A stretch of DNA of 64,000 nt from positions 62,001 to 126,000 of the forward strand of contig JALBYC010000007.1 in assembly GCA_023212645.1 (NCBI GenBank), read 5' to 3'. Of the stretch, positions 39,161 to 48,000 are shown piece by piece; the stretch's first letter is position 1, and each line of letters starts with the position of its first letter. Under the pieces are notes generated by a model, which saw nothing but the letters and a program-made list of their open reading frames with translations, did not search any database and was not told the origin of the DNA. The stretch comes from Farysia itapuensis. Taxonomy: Eukaryota > Basidiomycota > Ustilaginomycetes > Ustilaginales > Ustilaginaceae. A program made the position numbers and the translations under genes.

Positions 39161-39735
39161 CTACTTGTTGGAGCCACGCTTGGGCTGCGATCGTGTAGCT
39201 GGCGTAGCAGGCTTCTTTTCCTTGCTTCCGTTGGCTTTGGCTTTCTTAGCTGGTGCCTTTTTGGCATCGGTAGTGTCCTTGCTCTCGTCAGCCTTGCGCT
39301 TCTCACCTGTCTCCTTGTCCGCCTTTTTCGTCTTGGGCGTGCCAACCGGCTCAGACGGGTCTTTGCGCTCGCCCTTGTCCACAGCTTCCTTCTTGGGCTT
39401 GGGCGCACCTTTCTTGGCCTCATTGGCATTGTTCCCACTGTCCTCGTAGTCTCCTCCCTTCTTCTCGTACACCTTGGCCATCTCGGCAGCCTGACGCAAG
39501 TATACCGCAACGTCAGTTCTTCTGGCGCTAGCGCGTGTGTGTCAAGGCTGTTTCACTCACCTTCCAGGCAGACCACTGGCCTTTTCCACCTCCTTTCTCC
39601 ATGTTTTGCACCTCTGGAAAATAATTTCACCGTCAGTGAGAAGTAAATACGACACGAGATCGGTTCCTTCGACATACCCTTCTTGGCCTCCTCCCTCAGC
39701 TTAGGGTCAGTGGGCTTTCCTTTCGAGGACGGCAT
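39161..39735 (-). CDS. Small conserved lysine-rich protein with GQWSAWKA motif (three exons)
   Basis: Join of 39735-39678, 39613-39561 and 39490-39161; 146 residues. Exon 1 encodes MPSSKGKPTDPKLREEAKK. Intron 1 (64 bp) is GTATGT...TTTCCAG in phase 1. Exon 2 is only 53 nt and encodes EVQNMEKGGGKGQWSAWK. Intron 2 (70 bp) is GTGAGT...GCGTCAG in phase 0. Exon 3 starts AAEMAKVYEKKGGDYED and runs into a Lys/Glu/Pro/Ala-rich basic tail ending PKRGSNK. The start, the G-Q-W-S-A-W-K-A core and the Y-E-K-x-G-G-x-Y motif recur in small fungal proteins of unknown role that I recall; the basic tail suggests nucleic-acid or nuclear association, which is inference. The splice sites restore one frame across all three exons. 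Confidence 0.82.
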
Positions 39736-39938
39736 TGGCTGATGATGTTTTCGGTGGATAGATCCGCTGGGAAGGGGGGCAATTGCGTTCGAGGGTCAAT
39801 GTCTAGCGAGACGGATGGATAAGGAAGGGGGGAAGAGAGGGAAGCGGATGGATACGGTCACCTCCCTATCAGTAGGCGAAGGGGGGCAATAGGGCTGGAC
39901 TTTGAGCCCTACTTTCCTTAGCGCGTGGAATAGTTCTT

Positions 39939-39953
39939 CTCTCTCTCTCTCTC
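39939..39953. repeat. (CT)7 microsatellite
   Basis: A simple dinucleotide repeat, seen directly, in the leader/promoter region of the lysine-rich protein gene. Confidence 0.95.
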
Positions 39954-40078
39954 CGGAATGCGACCTTCTTGCTTCCATCGCCAGAGATGACAAAACATCC
40001 ATCTGACCAAGTTTACCCAATCTCGCCTAAGCCCCGATCTCTCCGCCTAAACACTGCCTTCCCCCCTGTCGACCCCTT

Positions 40079-40091
40079 CTCTCTCTCTCTC
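40079..40091. repeat. (CT)6 microsatellite
   Basis: A simple dinucleotide repeat, seen directly, in the same intergenic region. Confidence 0.93.
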
Positions 40092-40414
40092 GCGCCCGGC
40101 TCTCATCACATCTAGTATCTTTCGCGTCTCATTCCCCAAGCTGTAGACGCATAGACGATGCGAGTGAATTTGCTTTCGAGTGGCTTGATCTGAACCGGGT
40201 AATCGCAACCCCCCCGTTTTTCTCCACAGAGAAGCCACGCAATGGACCCTGCATAACCACTCGCTCACCGTGCCGCCGCGCATTTCGCACAGCTCACGTT
40301 TTTTCCACCGTATTAAAATTCAACATCTACCCATCCCCCACCCTTGCTCTTCACACGCTCCGTGTACCCACAACGATGTCTAGAATGTCTGCCTGTTGAG
40401 GGTTCTTAATGCCG

Positions 40415-43400
40415 CTATCTGCTTGTGCTTGGGTGGGAAAGAGCTGTGAAGCAGCTTTCGTGGTAAATTTGGCCGGATTTCTTGACAATGATGCGTCCAT
40501 CTCCGGCAGTGGATGTGGGCCACTCTGTCGTCGGCTGAGGTGACAATTCCGTTGTCTCTCTACCTGAGCTGGGGTCGGCATCCTTCTGGCCGCGAGTGGG
40601 TGTCATTGTCCCCGTGCTGCCGTCATTGTCAGCCGGGTGGGCATCGTCTTCCTGCCGTGCGGGACTGTCGTGGATACGCAAAGACGAGCCGCCGTTACCA
40701 GCCGACATGGAAATCCCTTCTCGAAGCGGAGACCACAACATCGGTCTTGACTCGTCAAATGACCCATCGGCGGTCACTGTGTTGGCGCTGAAGTACCCGT
40801 CAATCTCCTCGTCAGCTCCTAGCGAGCCGGTCTGTTCGTTGCGGTACAGAACGCCGTTGCTGCCGGACGAGGTTGATCGGACGACACCTTTGCCCTTGTC
40901 TGCTCGAGGTGACGATAGCGGAGCCGCTTTCTCGTCGTACGACGACTTGGCTCGTCGACGATGGTGCAGAGCTGCAGGACTCAGCACTGCTGCCGAAGGA
41001 GACCGGTGGTGCAGCAAGTTGGGGCGCGACAACAACGTCTCTGAGTCGAGCGATGAGAATGACACGTCCTTGCTCATTCCGCCGTGGTCTTTGCGAGTAT
41101 CCGTGTCCGGTTTGGATGCAGTGTTTTGGCCTGGGAATCCGCGCTTGGGGCCGACGAGCAGCAGCCCACAGTGAGCGCACGCCGTGTTGGCTCCACCGGA
41201 AGGCCGCCATCCACGTTTCCGCTGCACATTCAGCTTCCGGAACTGATGATACGTGTCGCGCTCAAACAACTTGTTCGTAATACCCAGGAGTTCTGTCCGC
41301 AAGTGGTAGGCTGACAACATACCGTCGAGTACAGATCGCACCTCGGCGTAGTACTTTGCCGCGCCATCTGCTCTGTTCTCGTCAGACGCTTCCTCCTCGC
41401 TTTCGCCAGTCAGTCGGCGGAAGAGCGCAGGGAAGGACACCGCTTCGGCTGCAGTGGAGGAGACCAGGTTCGCCAGTGTGCTTTGCACGATATCGCGCAC
41501 GTTGTCGAGCACGAATCCCGTCAAGCTTTCCCCCTCGTCGTCTTCGGATGGTGCAGGGCCGATGTGGGATACATCGTGCACCAGTCGTACGAGACTGCGC
41601 AAGAGTCGGAACCACACTTCGTTCGTATCCATCCTCTCTGATCCTTTGCGCGATTTTGCAGGCTCGTCAGATACGCCATCGTGGCCCTCGAATGTGTTGG
41701 CGCGCTCGATGCACAGCCGCACCGCAACGTCAACGGACCGACGCACATCGCCAACTAGCACTTCGACCACATCCGTCGCGCCATGCTCGTCCATGCTACG
41801 GCTGGTCACCACGGATCCAATCGAAGAAGCGGTAGCAGACACAAGTCGATCCAGCTCCTGGAACGCTTCCTTGGGCCGACCGCATCGGTCTAGCGCCCAG
41901 AGAATAGCATCGCTGTTCCGCGCCACGCGAGGGCCTCCTTCGCCATCCGAATGGTTCTTTCGACAGTCGTCAATCAATCTCTCCAAGTCGAAGTAGCCGG
42001 CTTCGCGAGCGTCCAGATTTCGTATGACGGCTTCAGCATCGTACCGACACAGAACGTCCAAGTACAGCTTGCACTCCTCGGTACCGAGGTGGCTAGCGTC
42101 TGCTCGCCCAACATCCGCGTTGTACGCGGCAGTGACCACCTCGCCCGCTTCCCTCGTTTCCAGCTGCGTGTCCTTACTAACCTGCAGAGGCTCAAAAAAG
42201 CATCGCAGGTACAGCAAGAGCCGCTGCTCATCCTGCTGAGCAAGACGATGCAGAACGTCAGCATGCTGTTGCGGGAAGAAACGGTCAAGCAGGCTAGCTG
42301 TCTTGAGTGGATCCAGATCCAAAAGCTCAACGATGCTTTCCGACAGTTGTTCGTGCAATCGTGCTTGCAGCGCCGTCTCGCTTCTCTCGCGGAACGCACT
42401 GAAAAGCGTTTCTTCGATGTGCGAGAAAGCTTCTTGACCACGAGAGCCGGTTGGGGAATCGCCAAGATCCAGCTGCGAGCCAAAGTCACTGCCCGAATGA
42501 TGCGAGACGTATTCTCGCAGGTATAGTCCCATCAAGCGATCCCATTTCTTCTCTTGTCGAAAAGCAGAGCCCAAAATCCGCCTAAACGACGCCTGCTCCA
42601 ACATTGCCAGCCAGTCGTCGTTGAACCGCGGTTTGTAGTGCGACAGCAAGAATTCGACTGCAAGCTCGCGATCTTCGTGCGTTGACTCGATCAGTTCCAT
42701 CTCGGCGGACGCTTCCACCGAGTCGGGCAACAGTTGCTTCGGCATGGGCATTGCTAAGGAGCGGAGCAGAGCGTCGACTTCCTGAGGCGCGAGTCGAACA
42801 AATTGCGGATACTTGGGTGCGTTGCGTGCCACAAAGATGGAGATAAAGACGCGCGCAACCAACGGTAGCGTCGGACTGATCTGGTCCGACCCTGCGTGGG
42901 CATCGCCGTCCTGCAACAGGTGCTTAACGTTGGCAGGACGTGAGCCCTCAGGGCGGCTTAATTCGAGAAGAATGCCAATGACTTGCTGCCGATTGAGACG
43001 CTTGCCAACGACTTCCTCGTCATCCAGGTACGAGTCCTCGAACGACAAATCAAGCGCATCGAGGAATGCTTCAGCGTCAAATTCCAACAGTAGTCGAAGA
43101 TAAGGGTATATCGGCTCATGCGAAGCATCGTCGTCAAGGGTGTGTGCGGCGTCATCGACGTCGAACAGGACCAGCTTGCCACCGCCACCTGGAGGCCAGA
43201 TAACACTTCCTCCTGAGAACAGGAAAGTGAAGATGGAGCTCTTGGCCGTGTTGACAAGGTCTATGGATGGGAAGGGTTCCTGACTAGGGTACTGGTGTCC
43301 TGCGAGCACAACAGATAGGTACGAAAAGATCTTGTAAGCGTCGTCAAAGTCTTGTTCGTCTGATTCTCCAGCCAAAAAATGGGGACTGTTTGCACCAAAC

Positions 43401-46400
43401 GACTCGGACGGTGTCAGCGATGCAGTGGCGCCTGGCCCCGCGAGATATCGTCTGCGAGAGCGTAACACTCGCCGTAATGGCTCCAAGAGCTCTACAATGG
43501 GTGAGACAAAATCTTCCAGCGCTGAATTGTAGACATAGGTCAATGCATCGTACAGCTTCTGGTCCAGACAAAGGCTGAGTGCCTGATCGAGGTCGAGTGA
43601 TTTGGGATCAACGTGCCATATGATTTGTTCAGCTAGCTCGTACTCCTCCCGATCCCTGCGGAAGGCAATCAGACGTTGGACGACAGGGATGGGTAAGGTT
43701 TTGAGCTCGCCCGAAACGATGAAATCTTCCATCTGTCCTACAAAGATGCTTTCGATACCGTTTTCTTCGTACTTGTCGTAGAGTTGGTCGAACAAAAAGC
43801 TCATGTCGCCTATTGCGAGACATGCCGTAGCGCAAACCCGCGTCAAGCCTTCGAATAGCGGAGTTCGATCTACGCCACGACCATCGGCAGTGATGTGAGT
43901 GGCGTCAGTCAGACGGTCTGGAGAAAAAGTGTACTCGGCAGAAGCCACCATGAGTTCCCTGAGCTTTTCACCGATGATGCGGGTCCGCTCGCTTGGATCC
44001 GATGGAAGACCAACAGCTGATCCAAGCGAGTTGCCTTTGTAGAAGGTGGTAGCCAGCTCGATGGCCAGCAAAAAGTCGCCCTGCGATACGTAGGCCAACA
44101 GTCGATCTGCCCAGGACATAAGTGATCCAACAACGAGATCCGATTCAGTGAGGAAGAAGGATCTACCCTTCGAAATCCTGATACTGTGGTTGACCGTCCA
44201 TGCGCGGCGATGCTCCTCGTCCTGTTGCTCCAAAGCGCCTGGAAGGCTCTGAAAAATGACAGGGTCGTAAAAGCGCTGCTCAACAGTTCGAGAGATCACA
44301 GCGGCAGCGCTGCCTCCCTCCATCCGTTCTGTGACCTTTCCTGCCCTGCAGTCAAAGAGGGATAGCCCACTCTTGGTTGCCAGCATCAGCAAGTCCGCAT
44401 TGAACCATTGAAGCCCTACGATCGTGTCCGGCTCGACTACACCCTCCTGGGGAGTGAGCTCTATCACGTCGAGTTCGTCCTGTTCTGCGGAGTTCGTGCC
44501 GTTGACGTCTGTGCCTTTTGCGATGTTGGCAGTCTTGCGAACTAGCAGACGAACGAGATGCAAACGCCTGCCGAAACTGAACGCCAGGATTGGATTCGTT
44601 TGCCGCGTTCGTTTGCCGTCTGTTTCGAAGGAGGCGGGGAACCAGGCGAGACAGCCGGGAGAGAGCTGCTGCGAAGCCTCGTCCAGTACTTCATCGACCA
44701 TCTTGACGTCTTCTTTCTCGGCATTTCGCGCCTTGTGCGCATTTTCGCTATTTAGCTTCCTAAACCAGGTTCGCGCCGATGGCTTCAAACCGACAAGGAC
44801 TAGCTTGGTCGGGGTGATCATCGCGACAAAGATGGTGTCATCTGCCAGATGAGGCCGGGGCCCAAGAGGAAGGGAACTCATTTGGTAGATGGTGCTTCGT
44901 TTCTTGCCTTCACTGAGGCCAAGTTCGTCTTCATGCTCGTATTCGGGGTATTTGCCAAGCAGGCGGAGGGTATCATTTGAGCTGACGCCCAGAATTTTTC
45001 CGAGGGCGTGGTAGAAAGCGAGACCTTTGTTGTCAGCCGTAACAATGGCCGTGTGACGCAAGCCTATGAATCCAATGTGAATGATGGCGGACCCGGACAA
45101 GTGGCCTTCTTTCCTGCCAGTCTTTACGAGCGACAGGGGTACTGGAGGAATATGGCGAGCTGCACGGCTTGGCGTCTTGAGATCGTAGAGAAAGATAGTG
45201 CCGGAAGCATGACCAACGCCGAGGAAAGTGTGATCCGATGAAAAGGCAAGTGCGGTAACACTATCGCCCTCTTCTTGTGCGTCGTGGCCACAAGAGGCAA
45301 CCATGTCTTGCGCTAGATCGCAGACAACCGCTCTGCCTCCCCGCGTGCCAATAGCGACCAGGCCACCAGCGACTGCAAGTACCGTCATCTTGACGTGTTC
45401 TGCAGCTGGACCAGATCGAATGTGCGCAATGATCCGCCGCAACGCAGACCATTTGACAAAATCTCTACTGAGCTCGGCTCGGCTGTTGAGTTTTGTTTCC
45501 TTCAGTCCGTCCTGCTGCTCTGATGCTGGTCTGATGGAAGCGAGCGCGGAAGCTGAATCGCTGGCGAGGGAGGGAGCACTGGATCCGCCGACACCATTGC
45601 TAACGGGGCCATATGGGAAAATAGCCTTTGCCCTTCTCCGCCTCGTACCCAAGCCTGTTACAGAACCATTGATGCTGGAAGAAAAGGAACTTTGACGAGA
45701 GTGTTGCGAGAACGGGCCTGTCATGCTCATGCTTGTGTCATCATCATGGACGGCCGAGTGTGTATGAGCGGTGAAGTCGAATGGGAGGGGGGGTCGATGC
45801 CTTATGCGAGAGGATGACGAACTTGGTGATCCGGCAAGACCACTGGACGAAGCACGCGACTCTGACTGGAGGTACGGTGGCAGAGCCGAAGAGGATGTGC
45901 TTCCAGCCTTGCCTATGGACGCCCGTAGACGAGAGATAGAAGGATATGCTGCGGGACGTTGGGGAGTGTCGGACACTCCACCGTTGATGGACATTCGAAA
46001 AGACGACAGGCCTGTTCCAGATATTGATCTTGGGGTGAAGAGTCTAGAAGAGGAGCTGGTTGACGATCTTCTGATACGGGATACGGAGCTGAAGCTCGTG
46101 TCCTCTGGCACAGGATGTGAATACTGGAACGAGGCTTCATCTTCAGGCTCGTTTTTGTCGATGGAAGGGGCTGCTGTACGCCTTGGCGGTGTGACAGGCA
46201 TACGATACGACTGATCGTATGTGTGAGACAGTTCATCAGTGGTAGTGGCTTCACCATCCGCATCGCTGCCGAGTATGTCCTTCATCCGGGCGGTATATGT
46301 GTCGGCATCCATAGTGGTATCGTCGCCGTCTACGTTGAGCACTGACCCGTTACGTCGAGAAGTTGCATCGCCATTGGCTAGTATAGTGCTATCGACCATG

Positions 46401-46513
46401 TCGTTCATCTGCCCTGTGTCATGCTGGTGTCGTTCCGCCTGAAACGCGGCTAAACGGTCCTCATGAGAGGGCGTGGTGCCCCATGGATTGTCGAGCCCAC
46501 TTTCCTGATCCAT
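40415..46513 (-). CDS. VPS8: Vps8, CORVET endosomal tethering subunit
   Basis: This 2032-residue protein is the Rab5-binding subunit of CORVET, which tethers early-endosomal vesicles. About 320 Ser-rich residues precede a beta-propeller region (RIIAHIRSGPAAEHVKMTVL, LVAIGTRGGRAVVCDL, FLGVGHASGTIFLYDL). The Vps8 central block follows (WADRLLAYVSQGDFLLAIEL, near 805), then a long alpha-solenoid (IIWHVDPKSLDLDQALSLCL, DLERLIDDCRKN). At the C-terminus a zinc-finger half, CAHCGLLL (near 1778), is separated by about 240 low-complexity residues from the other half, IYHESC (near 2020); in the family these halves form one RING-like finger. The protein ends about ten residues later. The start MDQESGLDNPWG is 241 bp from the divergent GCLM-type start I prefer. 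Confidence 0.92.
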   Translation of the reverse strand: MDQESGLDNPWGTTPSHEDRLAAFQAERHQHDTGQMNDMVDSTILANGDATSRRNGSVLNVDGDDTTMDADTYTARMKDILGSDADGEATTTDELSHTYDQSYRMPVTPPRRTAAPSIDKNEPEDEASFQYSHPVPEDTSFSSVSRIRRSSTSSSSRLFTPRSISGTGLSSFRMSINGGVSDTPQRPAAYPSISRLRASIGKAGSTSSSALPPYLQSESRASSSGLAGSPSSSSSRIRHRPPLPFDFTAHTHSAVHDDDTSMSMTGPFSQHSRQSSFSSSINGSVTGLGTRRRRAKAIFPYGPVSNGVGGSSAPSLASDSASALASIRPASEQQDGLKETKLNSRAELSRDFVKWSALRRIIAHIRSGPAAEHVKMTVLAVAGGLVAIGTRGGRAVVCDLAQDMVASCGHDAQEEGDSVTALAFSSDHTFLGVGHASGTIFLYDLKTPSRAARHIPPVPLSLVKTGRKEGHLSGSAIIHIGFIGLRHTAIVTADNKGLAFYHALGKILGVSSNDTLRLLGKYPEYEHEDELGLSEGKKRSTIYQMSSLPLGPRPHLADDTIFVAMITPTKLVLVGLKPSARTWFRKLNSENAHKARNAEKEDVKMVDEVLDEASQQLSPGCLAWFPASFETDGKRTRQTNPILAFSFGRRLHLVRLLVRKTANIAKGTDVNGTNSAEQDELDVIELTPQEGVVEPDTIVGLQWFNADLLMLATKSGLSLFDCRAGKVTERMEGGSAAAVISRTVEQRFYDPVIFQSLPGALEQQDEEHRRAWTVNHSIRISKGRSFFLTESDLVVGSLMSWADRLLAYVSQGDFLLAIELATTFYKGNSLGSAVGLPSDPSERTRIIGEKLRELMVASAEYTFSPDRLTDATHITADGRGVDRTPLFEGLTRVCATACLAIGDMSFLFDQLYDKYEENGIESIFVGQMEDFIVSGELKTLPIPVVQRLIAFRRDREEYELAEQIIWHVDPKSLDLDQALSLCLDQKLYDALTYVYNSALEDFVSPIVELLEPLRRVLRSRRRYLAGPGATASLTPSESFGANSPHFLAGESDEQDFDDAYKIFSYLSVVLAGHQYPSQEPFPSIDLVNTAKSSIFTFLFSGGSVIWPPGGGGKLVLFDVDDAAHTLDDDASHEPIYPYLRLLLEFDAEAFLDALDLSFEDSYLDDEEVVGKRLNRQQVIGILLELSRPEGSRPANVKHLLQDGDAHAGSDQISPTLPLVARVFISIFVARNAPKYPQFVRLAPQEVDALLRSLAMPMPKQLLPDSVEASAEMELIESTHEDRELAVEFLLSHYKPRFNDDWLAMLEQASFRRILGSAFRQEKKWDRLMGLYLREYVSHHSGSDFGSQLDLGDSPTGSRGQEAFSHIEETLFSAFRERSETALQARLHEQLSESIVELLDLDPLKTASLLDRFFPQQHADVLHRLAQQDEQRLLLYLRCFFEPLQVSKDTQLETREAGEVVTAAYNADVGRADASHLGTEECKLYLDVLCRYDAEAVIRNLDAREAGYFDLERLIDDCRKNHSDGEGGPRVARNSDAILWALDRCGRPKEAFQELDRLVSATASSIGSVVTSRSMDEHGATDVVEVLVGDVRRSVDVAVRLCIERANTFEGHDGVSDEPAKSRKGSERMDTNEVWFRLLRSLVRLVHDVSHIGPAPSEDDEGESLTGFVLDNVRDIVQSTLANLVSSTAAEAVSFPALFRRLTGESEEEASDENRADGAAKYYAEVRSVLDGMLSAYHLRTELLGITNKLFERDTYHQFRKLNVQRKRGWRPSGGANTACAHCGLLLVGPKRGFPGQNTASKPDTDTRKDHGGMSKDVSFSSLDSETLLSRPNLLHHRSPSAAVLSPAALHHRRRAKSSYDEKAAPLSSPRADKGKGVVRSTSSGSNGVLYRNEQTGSLGADEEIDGYFSANTVTADGSFDESRPMLWSPLREGISMSAGNGGSSLRIHDSPARQEDDAHPADNDGSTGTMTPTRGQKDADPSSGRETTELSPQPTTEWPTSTAGDGRIIVKKSGQIYHESCFTALSHPSTSR

Positions 46514-46754
46514 GCTTCGGCAGAGTAGAGATGCCTACGCGTAGGCTGCCGACATGCTGGATGTGATGCTACTGATCTGCTCGAGAGCCGAGTGTCACTT
46601 TCGCTTTAGCTCTTTAGGCCGGATCTTTGACATGTTAGAGCAGCAAAGTGCGGATCCGAGGTTAATAAGCTGTATATTGCCGGACAGTCATCAAAAAGCC
46701 GACGTTGCTAAGCTTCTTGCAAGGCCCCCCATATCACTAAAGGCTATAGCGACG

Positions 46755-47964
46755 ATGGAGGAGCAGATCTTCCGATCGCTCTTTGTTCACACACACGATG
46801 TGTCACGCTCGCTAAAGCCATCTTCGGACGGAGAATTGGCCCACGCCATTCACCAGACTCTGCATTTCGCTCTCGACGGTCACCCGGATGACTATACACC
46901 TACTGCTCGCTCATCGTCCGACGGATGTGGACCCTCCTCATCCTCGGCTTCTTCATCGCAGGTAAAAGCGGGCTTCTTCCCGTCTGGAGACGAATCACGG
47001 CCGTACATTTCGTATCACTTCGACTCAAGATCTCAAACACTTGCATTGCCTAATCCCAAAACCATCTCGAATCCAGTAGCTGATCCTTGCTCACCCGATC
47101 ATAGAGAGACCTACGACATCACGGTCAAGTTCTTCTTCCTCGACTCTTCCGATCTCTCCTCCGATCTTGTGGAGGATGCACTCAAAAGGCTTACTAACAC
47201 CACGGGCATCATCACTGTCGATACTCTCGTGCTGGCTTTTCCGACGCTGAATCTCGACCTCAACATCAAGGCTGGCAACGTCAATGGCACGCAGCAGCGA
47301 CGAGACTGGCAGTCGACAGTGCGGGATGTGTGGCGGTCCGTGTCGCAGAACCCACAGATCTTCTCCCTCGGGCTGTCGGACTTCTCGCAGCGCAACTTGG
47401 AGTCTCTCTTCTCAGCTTTCGATCCACCACTGAGCCCGCTCAAGAAACCGATGCAAGCAGAAAGCATCCCGCTGTCCAGCTCATCCGCCCAACCTTCCAG
47501 GTCATCGCAGCTGCCAAATGCTGATTCAGACGTCGCAAGTGGGTCCACCTTCTTCCCCACCAAAATACCCTGGAACATGGAATACTCCCTCGTCTCCAAC
47601 TCCAGACGGCCGCGTCTTGTTACAATCAACGTCAAGGAAGATCCATGTGCGTTTGACCGTGATTTCGAGCAGTACTGTGCTCAAATGGGCGTACAGCTCG
47701 TCGCCCATAGCGACCGCAAGGATGTCCTCCCTCAGCATACGCTCCCCGGGCTGTTGCAGGAATTCAAAGACAAACTCCCCTGCAGTCCAGACACTGCTCC
47801 ACTCACCCCGAAATGGGCTCTCAAATACACAACTCTCATCCGTGACCGTGGCGTTCTCGCCGATAAAGGGTATGTTTTCTGTGCAATTGCTCGCAACACT
47901 TCGCTGACTGTTGTATCTCTTGCACCGTTCCCACAGGTACATTGTTTATGCGACATCGCAATAA
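46755..47964 (+). CDS. Glutamate-cysteine ligase modifier subunit (GCLM-like), two exons
   Basis: Join of 46755-47869 and 47937-47964; 380 residues. In animals GCLM raises the activity of the first enzyme of glutathione synthesis; it has an aldo-keto-reductase fold. Here LKRLTNTTGIITVDTLVLAF (about 142-160), IFSLGLSDFSQRNLESLF and VNIKEDP-like INVKEDPCAFDRDFEQYC, then GVQLVAHSDRKDVLP, follow the order of GCLM blocks. The 67-bp intron (GTATGT...TTCCCACAG) restores the family's C-terminal GVLADKGYIVYATSQ, comparable to human ...GYILQAKR. Without splicing the frame would read through to 47996 with an unrelated end. I prefer the start MEEQIFRSLFVHTHD; an in-frame ATG at 46554 would leave only 40 bp to VPS8. 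Its stop is 36 bp from the convergent UBP2 stop. Confidence 0.78.
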
Positions 47965-48000
47965 AGCATGGTTTCAGCAGGACGTCTACATTGTGATGCC

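Larger units (their letters stand above)
39736..40414. promoter_or_regulatory. Intergenic, promoter of the lysine-rich protein gene and VPS8 3' end
   Basis: 679 bp between two minus-strand genes. It has two CT microsatellites (39939-39953 and 40079-40091), which read as GA tracts on the downstream gene's sense strand. I looked for tRNA, 5S or snRNA sequence and saw none. Confidence 0.45.

Noticed and set aside
39736..40414. RNA gene (tRNA, 5S, U2/U6) in the larger intergenic gaps
   Set aside because: I looked for A/B-box, cloverleaf and snRNA signatures here and at 14012-14495 and 38457-39160 and saw none.
46554..46754. 67-residue N-terminal extension of the GCLM-type gene
   Set aside because: It would start 40 bp from VPS8 and shows no family similarity; the ATG at 46755 fits better, though this is not certain.
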